From NCBI RefSeq assembly GCF_026342405.1, contig NZ_JAPEMU010000001.1, positions 4,774,001-4,838,000 on the forward strand: DNA of 64,000 nucleotides, read 5' to 3'. The stretch comes from Kitasatospora sp. NBC_00240. Its GTDB lineage: Bacteria > Actinomycetota > Actinomycetes > Streptomycetales > Streptomycetaceae. Numbering within the stretch: position 1 is the stretch's first letter; each line of letters opens with the position of its first letter. Made by a program: the position numbers and the translations under genes. Under the pieces are notes generated by a model. The model saw only the letters and a list, made by a program, of their open reading frames with translations. It did no database searches and was not told the DNA's origin. Below, in pieces: positions 56,080 through 64,000 of the stretch.

Positions 56080-58689
56080 TCAGGGCCGGGTCCCGCGCAG
56101 CCGCGCCCAGCCCGAGCGCACGCCCGCCACGAGCCGGCCGCCGGCCGGAGTACCGCCCAGGACGAGCGCCGCCGGGCCGCCGACCAGCAGCACCAGGCCG
56201 GCGATCAGCGCCACCGGCAGCAGCAACCGGGCCGTACCGGCGCGGTCCGGAGCCGGCCGACCGGCCGCCACCGGCGCCGCGTCCAGCGCGCCGCCGCTCG
56301 CGGCGGCCGACGGTGAGGCGCCGGGCTTCGCCGCGGCCGGCGCGGTGGCGGCCGCGCCCGCCGTCGTACCCGCGCCGCCGGCCGTCCCCCCGCCGAAGGT
56401 GTCACCGCTCGTCCCGCCCGTGCCACCGCTCGAACCGGTGCCACCGGTGGTCGCGCCGGAGCCCTGGTCGCCGACGCCGCCGCCGGCCGATCCGGTCCCC
56501 CCGCCGGAGGCGGAGCCGCCGGACGAGGACCCGCCCTCGGTGCCGCCCTCGGCGGCCGGCGCCGTCTGGTTGCCCGGCAGCGCGCCGTCCTGCGTAGAGA
56601 CATGGGCCACGGCCGCCTTGGCCTGGGCCGACTGGCTCGGCGTCAGCCCCAGGAAGCCCGGCGCGAGCTGCCCCGGGTTGAGGCCGTAGATCTGGCCCTC
56701 GCCCTGGTCGGTGACCCGCTTGAGGAAGGCCGAGACCGCCTTGGCCTTCGCCGCGGACAGGCCCGAGGTCGGGGTCATGGCGTACTGCACCGTGGTCAGC
56801 GGGTACGCGCCCTGGTCCTTGGTGAAGGCCGTGCCGTCCACGCCGTAGGGCAGGTGCTGGGTGCCGTTGACCGGGTCGACGGGCATGTCGGCGACGGCCG
56901 CCTGGTAGGAGTCCAGGCCCGGTGCCACGAAGGCGCCGGCCGGGTTCCGCAGCGCGGCCTCCGGCAGGGCGAAGGCCTTCGCCTGCCCGGCGTCCAGGAT
57001 CGCGAACATGGTGCGCTGGCCGATGGTCTGCGCGGCGACCCTGGGGTGGTTGCCGTTCCCGTCCGCGTCGGTCCGCAGGGCCGTGCCCTGGAACTGCAGC
57101 ATGTTGCGGCCGACCTGGCCGAGGCCGCCGAGCAAGGGGTTCCACTCCCACTGCTTCCAGACGGCCTTGTCCCCGGTCTCGCCGGGAATCCCGGAGAAGT
57201 CCTGCGGCTGCAGCGCCTCCACCGGGTAGCCGGCGAACTTGGGCCGCAGGTAGAAGGAGTCCACGTGCATGCCCCACGGGTCCGGCGAGCCCTGGAGGAA
57301 CTGGGACGCCTCCGGGTCCGAGGCGATCCACGAGGTCAGCTGGTGGACGAGGTCCGTGGTCCCGCCGAGGACGACGGGCAGCATGTCCGGGCCCGCGAAG
57401 GTCGGCCAGGAGGCACCGCCGTTCAGCGAGACCGGGTTCAGCTGCTGGAACTCCGGGTCCACGAAGATGTTCGACGGGTTGCCCGCCACCGAGACGATGT
57501 CCGAGGCACCGAAGGTGTACGACTGGGTGAGCAGCTTGGCCAGCAGCCGGGCGTTCAGCCGCATGTTGCGGATCTCCCGGCCCGTGTTCGGGTCGTCCAC
57601 CACGAAGACCACCGAGATCCCGGTGGTGGCCAGCGGCGCGTAGACGTACGGCCGCGGCGCGGCCCCCGTGTCGGCCCGGGCCGTGAGGGCGATGTCGGGG
57701 CCCGAACCGGCCAGGAAGTCCCCCCGCGCCTGCGGCTCGCCACCGGCGAAGCTGTACTGCAGGTTCAGCGGCGCGTCGCCCTTGCAGAGACCCGAACGCC
57801 ACTGCTGCAGCGCCCGGTTGGCCATCTCCAGCCCGGCCGCGTCGAAGTCCGCGGCGGCGGCCTTGCAGTCGGCCGCGGTCGGCGCGAACTCCAGCGGCAC
57901 GACGGCGCGGTGCGTCCAGGCGCACTGCTCGCCGGTGCGGTTGTGGGTCTTCGGGTTCTCCAGCCCGGTGAAGACCAGGTCGGTGGCGGTGTTGCTCTCG
58001 AAGTCCATGTCCAGCGAGTGGTCGGCGCAGTCCGCGGCGCCCCGGTGGCCGAAGTTGTCGAGCGGGTCGCCGCCGTAGTTGGGCTCGACCACGATCGAAC
58101 AGGGGTGGGTCGCGTCGCAGCCCAGCGACGGACTCTGCGTCGACGTCCAGACCTCGATGCTGGCCGTGCCGGAGCCGTCCGGCCCGGTCACCGCGATCCG
58201 GTGGTTGGACGGGAAGTCCGGGGTGGTGGTGCCGTCCGGGCGGCTCGGCTGCTCGAAGCCGAGCGCCGGGTCGCCGCCGTACATCGTGTTGCCGTAGCAG
58301 TCGGTCGGCTTCGGGTTGTCACCCCGGCACTGGTAGATGCGCACCGGGTACATCACCTCGGCGCTGAACTCCCGGACCAGGCTCGCCGGCGTGCCGTCCC
58401 ACATCACCGTCGGCGTGAAGCCGCTCCAGGAGACCTGGACCACCTCGTTGGTGAGGTTCCTGCCGTGCGAGACCGACACCTGGCCCCGGGCGCCGTACGT
58501 CCCGGAGGCCGGGTCCCAGATCTCCGGCCCCTCCACCGTGACCCCGGTGGCCGCCTGTGCCTCGGTGGCCGGCCCGAGGCCGAGCGGCAGCACCGAGAGC
58601 GTGGCGACCACGGCCAGGGCGAGCGTCAGCGCAGGCAGCCTCCTCCGCCACCACCCCTGATGTCTCGGGTCTGGCTGGCGGACTCTCAT
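56080..58689 (-). CDS. Large secreted PstS-like protein with C-terminal membrane anchor
   Basis: 869 residues. Sec signal (LTLALAVVATLSVLPLGLGPATEAQA|A). Residues ~50-280 are a beta-rich, Cys-containing domain (IYQCRGDNPKPTDCYG, LGCDATHPCSIVVEPNYGG). Residues ~290-650 resemble a PstS-type binding fold (LAGSGPDIALTARADTGA, VVLGGTTDLVHQLTSW). The usual phosphate loop RSDGSGTT is replaced by VLGGTT. A ~130-residue Gly/Ser/Thr linker and one membrane helix (LLLPVALIAGLVLLVGGP) end the protein. The ATG at 58689 follows GGAGGTG. It probably presents or captures a ligand other than simple phosphate; this is inference. Confidence 0.75.
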   Translation of the reverse strand: MRVRQPDPRHQGWWRRRLPALTLALAVVATLSVLPLGLGPATEAQAATGVTVEGPEIWDPASGTYGARGQVSVSHGRNLTNEVVQVSWSGFTPTVMWDGTPASLVREFSAEVMYPVRIYQCRGDNPKPTDCYGNTMYGGDPALGFEQPSRPDGTTTPDFPSNHRIAVTGPDGSGTASIEVWTSTQSPSLGCDATHPCSIVVEPNYGGDPLDNFGHRGAADCADHSLDMDFESNTATDLVFTGLENPKTHNRTGEQCAWTHRAVVPLEFAPTAADCKAAAADFDAAGLEMANRALQQWRSGLCKGDAPLNLQYSFAGGEPQARGDFLAGSGPDIALTARADTGAAPRPYVYAPLATTGISVVFVVDDPNTGREIRNMRLNARLLAKLLTQSYTFGASDIVSVAGNPSNIFVDPEFQQLNPVSLNGGASWPTFAGPDMLPVVLGGTTDLVHQLTSWIASDPEASQFLQGSPDPWGMHVDSFYLRPKFAGYPVEALQPQDFSGIPGETGDKAVWKQWEWNPLLGGLGQVGRNMLQFQGTALRTDADGNGNHPRVAAQTIGQRTMFAILDAGQAKAFALPEAALRNPAGAFVAPGLDSYQAAVADMPVDPVNGTQHLPYGVDGTAFTKDQGAYPLTTVQYAMTPTSGLSAAKAKAVSAFLKRVTDQGEGQIYGLNPGQLAPGFLGLTPSQSAQAKAAVAHVSTQDGALPGNQTAPAAEGGTEGGSSSGGSASGGGTGSAGGGVGDQGSGATTGGTGSSGGTGGTSGDTFGGGTAGGAGTTAGAAATAPAAAKPGASPSAAASGGALDAAPVAAGRPAPDRAGTARLLLPVALIAGLVLLVGGPAALVLGGTPAGGRLVAGVRSGWARLRGTRP

Positions 58690-58952
58690 GACGGGCACCT
58701 CCGTGGAGCTGCGCACGGACGTGCGCGGGGCGATGGGACGGATCTGTGGGCGTACCGACGGTTCCGGTGCGTCACTATTCGGCCAGCCGGACATGGCCGG
58801 GTCCGGTCGACAGGGTGTACGAGGCCACAACACGTCAGCGCCGCAAGCCCGTTGTGACATACGGCCGCCGTCGTACGGGCACGCCGGGAGGCGGGCCCAC
58901 GCGCGGCGGCGCGTGGACCCGCTGCTTGCTCACGGCATGGCCGAGGGGCCCT

Positions 58953-59555
58953 TCAGCTCGCGGGGGTGAAGGTGACGGAGAACGAACCGATGGACTGGCC
59001 GCCCTGGAAGAAGGTGGTGCCGAGCTTGCCGTCGACGTACTGGGCGCCCTGGGCGTCCACCTTGAGGTCCGAGGCCTCCAGCGACTGCGTGGTGCCGGTC
59101 CGGGTGATCTGGTTGTCACCGGCCGGGTCGAGCAGGTTGACCGGCGCGGTGCCACCCAGCGGCACACCGGTGAGCTTCCAGGTGTCGGCCTGGAAGGCCA
59201 GCTGCTTGAAGATCGCGGTCTTGCCGGTGAGCAGGTTGACGAACAGCAGGCCGCCGCCCAGGTCGATCTTGTCGTAGAAGGCCTGCAGGTCGGCGTTGCC
59301 ACCGGTCGCCGGGAAGGTCGCCGAGAAGCCCGTGGCACTGTCGTAGCCGGGCTGGCCGGCGGGGAGCGGGACCACCACGACACCGGCCGCGGCCGTCTGC
59401 TGGATGAACGAGGTGCTCTCGTGGACGACGACGCTGCCGCTCGCCGGAGCGGCCGGGGCCGGGGTGGTGTCGGCGGCGGCCGCACCGGACAGACCGGTCA
59501 CGGCGAGGACCGCGGTGGCGGCGGTGGCGGCGAGGCGAACGCTGGTGCGGGACAT
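58953..59555 (-). CDS. Secreted protein of unknown function in the Pst-like cluster
   Basis: 200 residues. Sec signal (VRLAATAATAVLAVTGLSGAAA|AD), then a compact mature domain without cysteines, rich in beta-forming stretches: GVVVVPLPAGQPG, GFSATFPATGG, GGGLLFVNLLTGKTAIF, FQGGQSIGSFSVTFTPAS. I do not recognise the family. AAGGAGAGC lies before the ATG at 59555. It sits between two PstS-like genes on the same strand, so a role with them at the cell surface is likely. The 263-base gap to 58689 shows no other gene. Confidence 0.75.
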   Translation of the reverse strand: MSRTSVRLAATAATAVLAVTGLSGAAAADTTPAPAAPASGSVVVHESTSFIQQTAAAGVVVVPLPAGQPGYDSATGFSATFPATGGNADLQAFYDKIDLGGGLLFVNLLTGKTAIFKQLAFQADTWKLTGVPLGGTAPVNLLDPAGDNQITRTGTTQSLEASDLKVDAQGAQYVDGKLGTTFFQGGQSIGSFSVTFTPAS

Positions 59556-59866
59556 GCTGCTCTCCTTGGGATGCGCGCTGGGCGGGGTGGTGCTGGTGGT
59601 ACTTCGGGAGGGCCGGGACGATCGCGGCCGCGCCCCCTGCCGCCGGGGGTCACTGACGGGACGCCACCGCGGCCGCCGGGTGCGGTGGCCGGCTCGCCGC
59701 CACCTGGCGGGGCGTACGGAGGCGGCTTCCCGGACGGTTCGGCGGGACGTACCGCGCGCTTCACCCCGGGCCACGGCCCGGAGGACTCCGCGCGGCCCGT
59801 CGGCCGGGGGCGTGACGCCCCCGGCCGACGGTGTTTGACGGTGGATCGGATGTGCGTGGTGGTCGA

Positions 59867-60913
59867 TCAGATGTGGGTGGTGCTGCCGCAGCCGCCGATG
59901 GTCAGGAAGCCGTAGCTGGCGATGTCGGCGGCGCCGCTGGTGCAGATCCAGCCGCTGGTGCCGAAGATGTTGCGCAGGGCGGTGCCCTTGGTGGTGGCGG
60001 CGGTCCACTCGGCGTTACGGACCACGTTGTACAGGGTGCGGCCGTAGGTCGGGTTGGCGAAGGTCGGGTTGATGGTGTTGCTCGCGGTGAGCGGGGCGAC
60101 ACCGTTGATCGAGCGCAGGCTCAGCACACCGGCGGCGTCGGTGCCGCTGGAGTGGCCGCCGTAGACCTGGCCGACGTAGTGACCCACCGAGTAGGGGAAG
60201 ATCACGTTGGCGTTGTTGAGGGCCGCGTCGGTGCCCTCGTTCTCCTCGGGGCCGGTGACGACGTTGGCGCCCAGGGTGGTGACGCCGATGGCCTTGAGGA
60301 AGAAGGAACGGGTGCCGGAGCTGGCCTGCGGCAGGTACGGCTTGATCGTGACGTTCGGGCCGGTGTAGCCCGCGATGTCGGTGATCTGGTTCCAGGTGGT
60401 GTAGGTGCCGTTGTAGATGTTCTTCAGGTCCGCCGTGGTCAGGTTGGCGGGGGCGTTGCTGCCGGTGGACTTGGCGGACCAGGTCACCGCGTCCTTGGCG
60501 AAGCCGACGAAGATGTCCGTCGTCAGGTCACCGGTCTGCGGGGCACGCGAGGAGCGCGCGAAGTCGATCGGCAGGACCGCCGGGCTGGTCTGGTTCAGCG
60601 CGGTGATGCCGGCGCCGGAGCCGTTCGGGCGGGCGAAGGCGGTGGTGCCGGCCTTGGCGGTGATGGTCGCCGAGCCCGTCGCGTCGAAGCTGTAGAGGCG
60701 CGGGGAGGTGGTGTCGCCCAGGCCCGTGAGGTAGGCGTTGTAGTCGGTCGAGAACTGGTTCAGAACGGTCTGCGTGGTGTCCGAGCCGACGCCCACGATG
60801 TCCTGGGTGGCCGGTACGACGGACGGGTCGGCCATCGCGGTGCCGCTCGCGACGGAGACGAGCGAGGTCGCGAGGGCGGCGGCGGTGAGCAGCTTGGCAG
60901 CGGTCTTGCGCAT
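59867..60913 (-). CDS. Secreted PstS-like substrate-binding protein
   Basis: 348 residues. Sec signal (AKLLTAAALATSLVSVASGTAMA|D). The mature protein has a periplasmic-binding-protein fold of PstS type: IVGVGSDTTQTVLNQFS, DFARSSRAPQTGD, LTTADLKNIYNGTYTTWNQI and IKPYLPQASSGTRSFFLKAIG. The last is where PstS has its R-S-D-G-S-G-T-T phosphate loop, so the ligand site is altered. Two C-terminal cysteines (WICTSG, IGGCGS) may pair. There is no lipobox or membrane anchor, so it is freely secreted. GGAGGAATC precedes the ATG at 60913. It is the most upstream gene of the Pst-type set; the 310-base gap below it (59556-59866) is empty. Confidence 0.85.
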   Translation of the reverse strand: MRKTAAKLLTAAALATSLVSVASGTAMADPSVVPATQDIVGVGSDTTQTVLNQFSTDYNAYLTGLGDTTSPRLYSFDATGSATITAKAGTTAFARPNGSGAGITALNQTSPAVLPIDFARSSRAPQTGDLTTDIFVGFAKDAVTWSAKSTGSNAPANLTTADLKNIYNGTYTTWNQITDIAGYTGPNVTIKPYLPQASSGTRSFFLKAIGVTTLGANVVTGPEENEGTDAALNNANVIFPYSVGHYVGQVYGGHSSGTDAAGVLSLRSINGVAPLTASNTINPTFANPTYGRTLYNVVRNAEWTAATTKGTALRNIFGTSGWICTSGAADIASYGFLTIGGCGSTTHI

Positions 60914-61191
60914 GTTCCGATTCCTCCGGTGGGAGAGACGTACATCGCTACCCGTGACCCTGATGAGGCCCGGGGCCGGAGTCCGCGGCGGCCGCTCCGG
61001 CAGACCTGATCCTGTCCGGCGGGCCTTTCCCCCGGAAGGGCCGCCCGGCCGGCGGCGGCGCCCGGCGCATCGGACGGCGCGCGGACGTCCGCGCAGGTCA
61101 CAAAGGGGATGGCGGGCGGCCGGAGGACACGGCGGGCCCGTCGACGTTCTTCTCTCGGTGGCGGTTCGGGACCTTGCCGGATACCTGCGAT

Positions 61192-61596
61192 TCACCAGGG
61201 CCACCGGTCGCCCTGTCCGGTGCGGCGCAGCTCCCGCCCGAGGGCCTGCAGGGCGGTCAGGAAGCTGTCGACACCACCCTGGCACTGGTCGCGGCGCAGG
61301 TAGCCGCGCGCGCTGCGGGCGATCGGCTCGGCCTCCTCGGCGCCCGGCCGGGTGCTGCGCGGCGGGAGGTAGGCCGTCCAGATCCAGAGCCGGGCCTCCG
61401 ACTGCCCGACAGTACAGCGCAGGGCGGCCCGCTCGATGAGCAACTGTCTTATGGCGGAGGATAGTTCCGCTTCGCCACGGTAGTTCCGGGCGCCGACGGC
61501 GAGCTGTCGGCCGTTGGCCGCGCGCATCGCCCAGCCGACCCCGCGATCTGCCCCGTGCACGGTCAGCAGTCGCGGGCCGCGTGCCTCAGCGGGCAT
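61192..61596 (-). CDS. Small YegP-like (DUF1508-type) protein
   Basis: 134 residues. The first half reads WAMRAANGRQLAVGARNYRG with SSAIRQLLIERA, which resembles the short YegP/DUF1508 repeat (xNGRxxAxSxxY). A second block, LWIWTAYLPPRST, is shared with the neighbouring upstream protein. No signal peptide. The ATG overlaps the end of the upstream gene by 11 bases, so the two are coupled and probably arose by duplication. Function of the family is unknown. The gap 60914-61191 holds no gene. Confidence 0.6.
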   Translation of the reverse strand: MPAEARGPRLLTVHGADRGVGWAMRAANGRQLAVGARNYRGEAELSSAIRQLLIERAALRCTVGQSEARLWIWTAYLPPRSTRPGAEEAEPIARSARGYLRRDQCQGGVDSFLTALQALGRELRRTGQGDRWPW

Positions 61597-62029
61597 CGGT
61601 GGGTCTCAAGCGTCTGCTGTCCGAGGGGAGTTGCACCGTTTCGTCGGCGGGATCGGCCAGCTTGCCGAGCAGCACGACGAACCGGCGGAAGGCGTTCTGG
61701 CAGGTCGCGTACCGCTCGTACGGGCGGCTGGAGCGGATCTCGGGCAGGCCCCGCGAGCCGGGGACGACCCAGATCCAGCCGATGCCGTCCCGGACATGGG
61801 TGATCCGGGCGACCAGCTCCGGCGCGGCCGTCCGAAGGTTCTCGAAGCTCCGCTCGGCCTCCGCCGGCGTGTCGAAGGCGGCCGGCGACACCGCGACGAG
61901 CCGCCCGTTCGACGCCTTCAGCTGCCACCGGTACCGGCCGTCGGGCCCCCGCTCGGTCCGGAACCCACCCCTCGGCCCTGCTTTGCCTAAACCTGGTGAT
62001 ACGGCGCGACCGCGGGCCGACGCGTCCAC
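61586..62029 (-). CDS. Small YegP-like (DUF1508-type) protein, paralogue
   Basis: About 147 residues from a GTG at 62029 (GGGGGGAG just upstream). RYRWQLKASNGRLVAVSPAAFDTPAEAERSF fits a DUF1508 unit, and IGWIWVVPGSRGLPEIRSS matches the second block of the downstream paralogue. The start is uncertain because the frame stays open to 62305, across an AT-rich region that looks like a promoter. Its stop lies inside the next gene. No function can be assigned. Confidence 0.6.
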   Translation of the reverse strand: MDASARGRAVSPGLGKAGPRGGFRTERGPDGRYRWQLKASNGRLVAVSPAAFDTPAEAERSFENLRTAAPELVARITHVRDGIGWIWVVPGSRGLPEIRSSRPYERYATCQNAFRRFVVLLGKLADPADETVQLPSDSRRLRPTDAR

Positions 62030-62060
62030 TGCTCCCCCCGTCCGTTCAGCGAGACGAGGC

Positions 62061-62165
62061 AAAGCTATGTGTGCACACAAGCGCTCTGGAAGGGCAGCAA
62101 ATGCACAACTTGCTCCGTTGGCCGGGAAGTTCTCCCTCGTTAAACTTTCACCAAGTGCACACTTC
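62061..62165. promoter_or_regulatory. AT-rich control region with a perfect 12-bp palindrome
   Basis: TGTGTGCACACA at 62068-62079 is a perfect palindrome. Related half-sites TGCACAACTTGC (about 62102) and AAGTGCACACTT (about 62153) follow, and GTTAAACTTTCAC is near 62140. The region is markedly less GC-rich than its surroundings and lies just upstream of the YegP-like pair on the minus strand, where TAGCTT (62066-62061) may be a -10. Confidence 0.5.
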
Positions 62166-62183
62166 GCGTTGCCTGCGACGTCG

Positions 62184-64000
62184 TCAGAGCCGAGCCGTCC
62201 AACGCACCGAGGTGCCCTTGCCGTACGGCCCCGGCTCGTGCCACGCGTCCCCACCCAGCGCCTCCGCCCGGCGGGCCAGGTTGCGCAGCCCGCTGCGCCG
62301 GCCACCCTCCGGGATCCCCACCCCGTCGTCCGTCACCGACAGCAGCACCCCCGGCCGCCCGGCCCGCTCCAGCGACTCCGGATCACCCGGGACGGGACGC
62401 CCCTCGTCGTTCAGATGCACGGTGGCGTCCACGTCCACCCGCACCCGGGAGGCCCGCGCGTGCCGGGCCGTGTTGGAGAGCATCTCCCTCAGTGCCGCCA
62501 GCAGTTGACGGCCCGCCTTCTCCCCCACCAGGCTCTCCACCGGCCCGGTGAAGGCCACCGAGGGCTTGAACCCCAGAGCTGCCGCAGCCTGACTGCCCTC
62601 CCGCAGCACCCTGGTCCGCAGGGTGTCCGGCTCGTCGCCCTGGCCGTCGTGCTGCAGGGCGTAGATGGTGGTGCGGACCTCCTGGATGGTCGCGTCCAGC
62701 TCGTCCACGGCCTTGCCGATCCCGGTCTGCACCTCCGGCACCACGGCCCGCCGGGCGGCGCTCTCCAGCATCATGCCGGTCGCGAACAGCCGCTGGATCA
62801 CCAGGTCGTGCAGGTCCCGGGCGATCCGGTCGCGGTCCTGGAACACCGCCAGCCGCTGCCGGTCGCGCTGCGCCTCGGCCAGCCGCAGCGCCAGCGCGGC
62901 CTGCGAGGCGAAGGTCTGCGCGAGCTGCTTCTCGGCCTCCGTGAACGGCGTCGCGCCCTTGCTCCGCCACACCCCCAGCGCGCCGAGCACCCGCCCGGCG
63001 GCCACCATCGGCACCGCCATCGACGGCCCGAAGGTCCGGGCCAGCCTGATCTCCACCGTGGGGTCGCCCGACATGTCGTCCAGGTAGACGCTCTCCCCCT
63101 CCAGCAGCCGGGCCGCGAACCCGCTCTGCGGCACCAGCTCACCGGTGACGAACTCGGCCGCCTCCCCCGAGGCGTGCGAGACCCGCAGCTGCCCGCCGCC
63201 GGTCGGCAGCAGGATCATCCCCAGCGCCGCCCCGGCCAGTTCCCGGACCTGCTCGGCCGCCACCGTCAGCGCCACCTGCGCATCGTCGGTGGAGAGCAGC
63301 GCGGTGGTCACCGCGTTCGCCCCCGCGATCCACCGCTCGCGGCGCCGCCCCTCCTCGTAGAGCCGGGAGTTCTCGATCGCCACCCCGGCCGCCGCCGCCA
63401 GCGCGTGCAGCACCTGCTCGTCCTCCGGCGTGAACGCCCCGCCGCCTGCCTTCTCGGTCAGGTAGATGTTGCCGAACACCTCGCCGCGCACCCGGATCGG
63501 CTCGCCCAGGAAGGACGTCATCGGCGGGTGGTGCCTCGGGAACCCGGCGGAGCGCGGGTCGGCGGCCAGATCGGTCAGCCGCAGGGGCTCCGGGCGGTCG
63601 ATCAGCGCACCCAGGATGCCCCGTCCGGCCGGTAGCTCGCCGATCCTGGCCGCCGTCTCCTCGTCCACCCCCACGTGGATGAAGTCGGCCAGCCCGTGGC
63701 CGGTCGGCGAGATCACGCCGAGCGCGGCGTACCGGGCGTCGACCAGTTCGGCCGCCCCGATCGCGATCCGCTGGAGCGTGGCGTGCAGGTCCAGCCCCGC
63801 GCCGACCGAGACCACCGCCTCCAGCAGCCGCTGCATCCGGTCGGTGACGGCGGCGGCCGACTGCAGCCGCTCCGCCACCTCGGTGACCAGGGTGTCCAGG
63901 CCGAGCGAGGCGATCTCGGGCACCCGGTGGGGGGCCGGGTGCGGCTCGGGGGTGTGGTCGCCGGCGGGGGTGGGGGCATGCGTGGGGGTACTGGCGGGGT
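62184..64000 (-). CDS. GAF-GAF sensor histidine kinase (DevS/DosS-like), 5' end off window
   Basis: Two GAF domains (~25-175: HATLQRIAIGAAELVDARYAALGV; ~195-345: TVAAEQVRELAGAALGMILLP), a HisKA_3 dimerisation region with the phospho-acceptor in RIARDLHDLVIQRLFA, and a HATPase with N-box REMLSNTARHA, G1 VTDDGVGIPEGG and a GLRNLARRAEALGG segment. This is the DevS/DosS layout, sensing redox or small ligands in the cytosol and phosphorylating a LuxR-type response regulator, which is not in the window. A GTG at 63923 is a possible start, but it has no ribosome site and the frame (PTHAPTPAGDHTPEPHPAPH) stays open to the edge. Confidence 0.88.
   Translation of the reverse strand, partial: PASTPTHAPTPAGDHTPEPHPAPHRVPEIASLGLDTLVTEVAERLQSAAAVTDRMQRLLEAVVSVGAGLDLHATLQRIAIGAAELVDARYAALGVISPTGHGLADFIHVGVDEETAARIGELPAGRGILGALIDRPEPLRLTDLAADPRSAGFPRHHPPMTSFLGEPIRVRGEVFGNIYLTEKAGGGAFTPEDEQVLHALAAAAGVAIENSRLYEEGRRRERWIAGANAVTTALLSTDDAQVALTVAAEQVRELAGAALGMILLPTGGGQLRVSHASGEAAEFVTGELVPQSGFAARLLEGESVYLDDMSGDPTVEIRLARTFGPSMAVPMVAAGRVLGALGVWRSKGATPFTEAEKQLAQTFASQAALALRLAEAQRDRQRLAVFQDRDRIARDLHDLVIQRLFATGMMLESAARRAVVPEVQTGIGKAVDELDATIQEVRTTIYALQHDGQGDEPDTLRTRVLREGSQAAAALGFKPSVAFTGPVESLVGEKAGRQLLAALREMLSNTARHARASRVRVDVDATVHLNDEGRPVPGDPESLERAGRPGVLLSVTDDGVGIPEGGRRSGLRNLARRAEALGGDAWHEPGPYGKGTSVRWTARL

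Overview
The window is about 64 kb of very GC-rich actinobacterial chromosome. It has the marks of a Streptomycetaceae genome (Kitasatospora or Streptomyces): GTG and occasional TTG starts, a SARP regulator with NB-ARC and TPR regions, MmyB-type and DUF5753/DUF397 regulators, LCP and Pst-type surface genes, and many genes whose -10 element sits six bases before the start codon (leaderless transcripts). I saw no rRNA, tRNA or CRISPR array.

Layout. 1-3.4 kb: two interleaved ABC-2 exporters (one permease cut by the window edge). 3.6-7.8 kb: an operon of four divergent paralogues, each a proline-rich cytosolic head, one membrane helix and an extracellular domain. 8-9.8 kb: an F420/FMN luciferase-like oxidoreductase, a small acidic protein and a gene that looks truncated. 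9.8-17.6 kb: two secreted proteins that share three copies of the same surface repeat, separated by an IS5-family element, an FMN reductase and its divergent MmyB-type regulator. The IS sits exactly in the reductase stop codon and recreates it.

18.2-32.7 kb: a compact biosynthetic cluster, translationally coupled over most of its length: 5-aminolevulinate synthase, TauD-like dioxygenase, a KAS III homologue with a swapped His/Asn pair, an ATP-grasp ligase, a LuxC-like/PaaK-like fusion, a circularly permuted ATP-grasp enzyme, an MFS exporter and an MDR reductase. It is flanked by a LuxR-type and a large SARP regulator. No NRPS, PKS module or carrier protein is visible. A likely logic is ALA formation, activation of a carboxylate, amide bond formation by the ATP-grasp enzymes and export. 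The product is unknown.

33-49.5 kb: mixed accessory genes: a DUF5519-like protein, MarR/GDSL/NmrA-like set, DUF6083-like protein, a copper-type pair (DUF6153-like and a His-rich lipoprotein), an astacin-type protease, two GNATs, a second MmyB-type regulator, a VOC protein, an unusual HTH-DUF397 fusion, an LCP ligase, a decayed zinc-ribbon gene, a HAD phosphatase and a cytochrome P450 with an atypical I-helix.

49.6-60.9 kb: an expanded Pst-type system on the minus strand: pstC, pstA, pstB, three structurally different PstS-like binding proteins (two membrane-anchored at the C terminus), a secreted protein and a sortase-fold protein without the catalytic His and Cys. 61.2-64 kb: two small YegP-like proteins and a GAF-GAF histidine kinase that runs off the right edge.

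The two regions most worth following are the ALA synthase cluster and the expanded Pst/pseudo-sortase locus.
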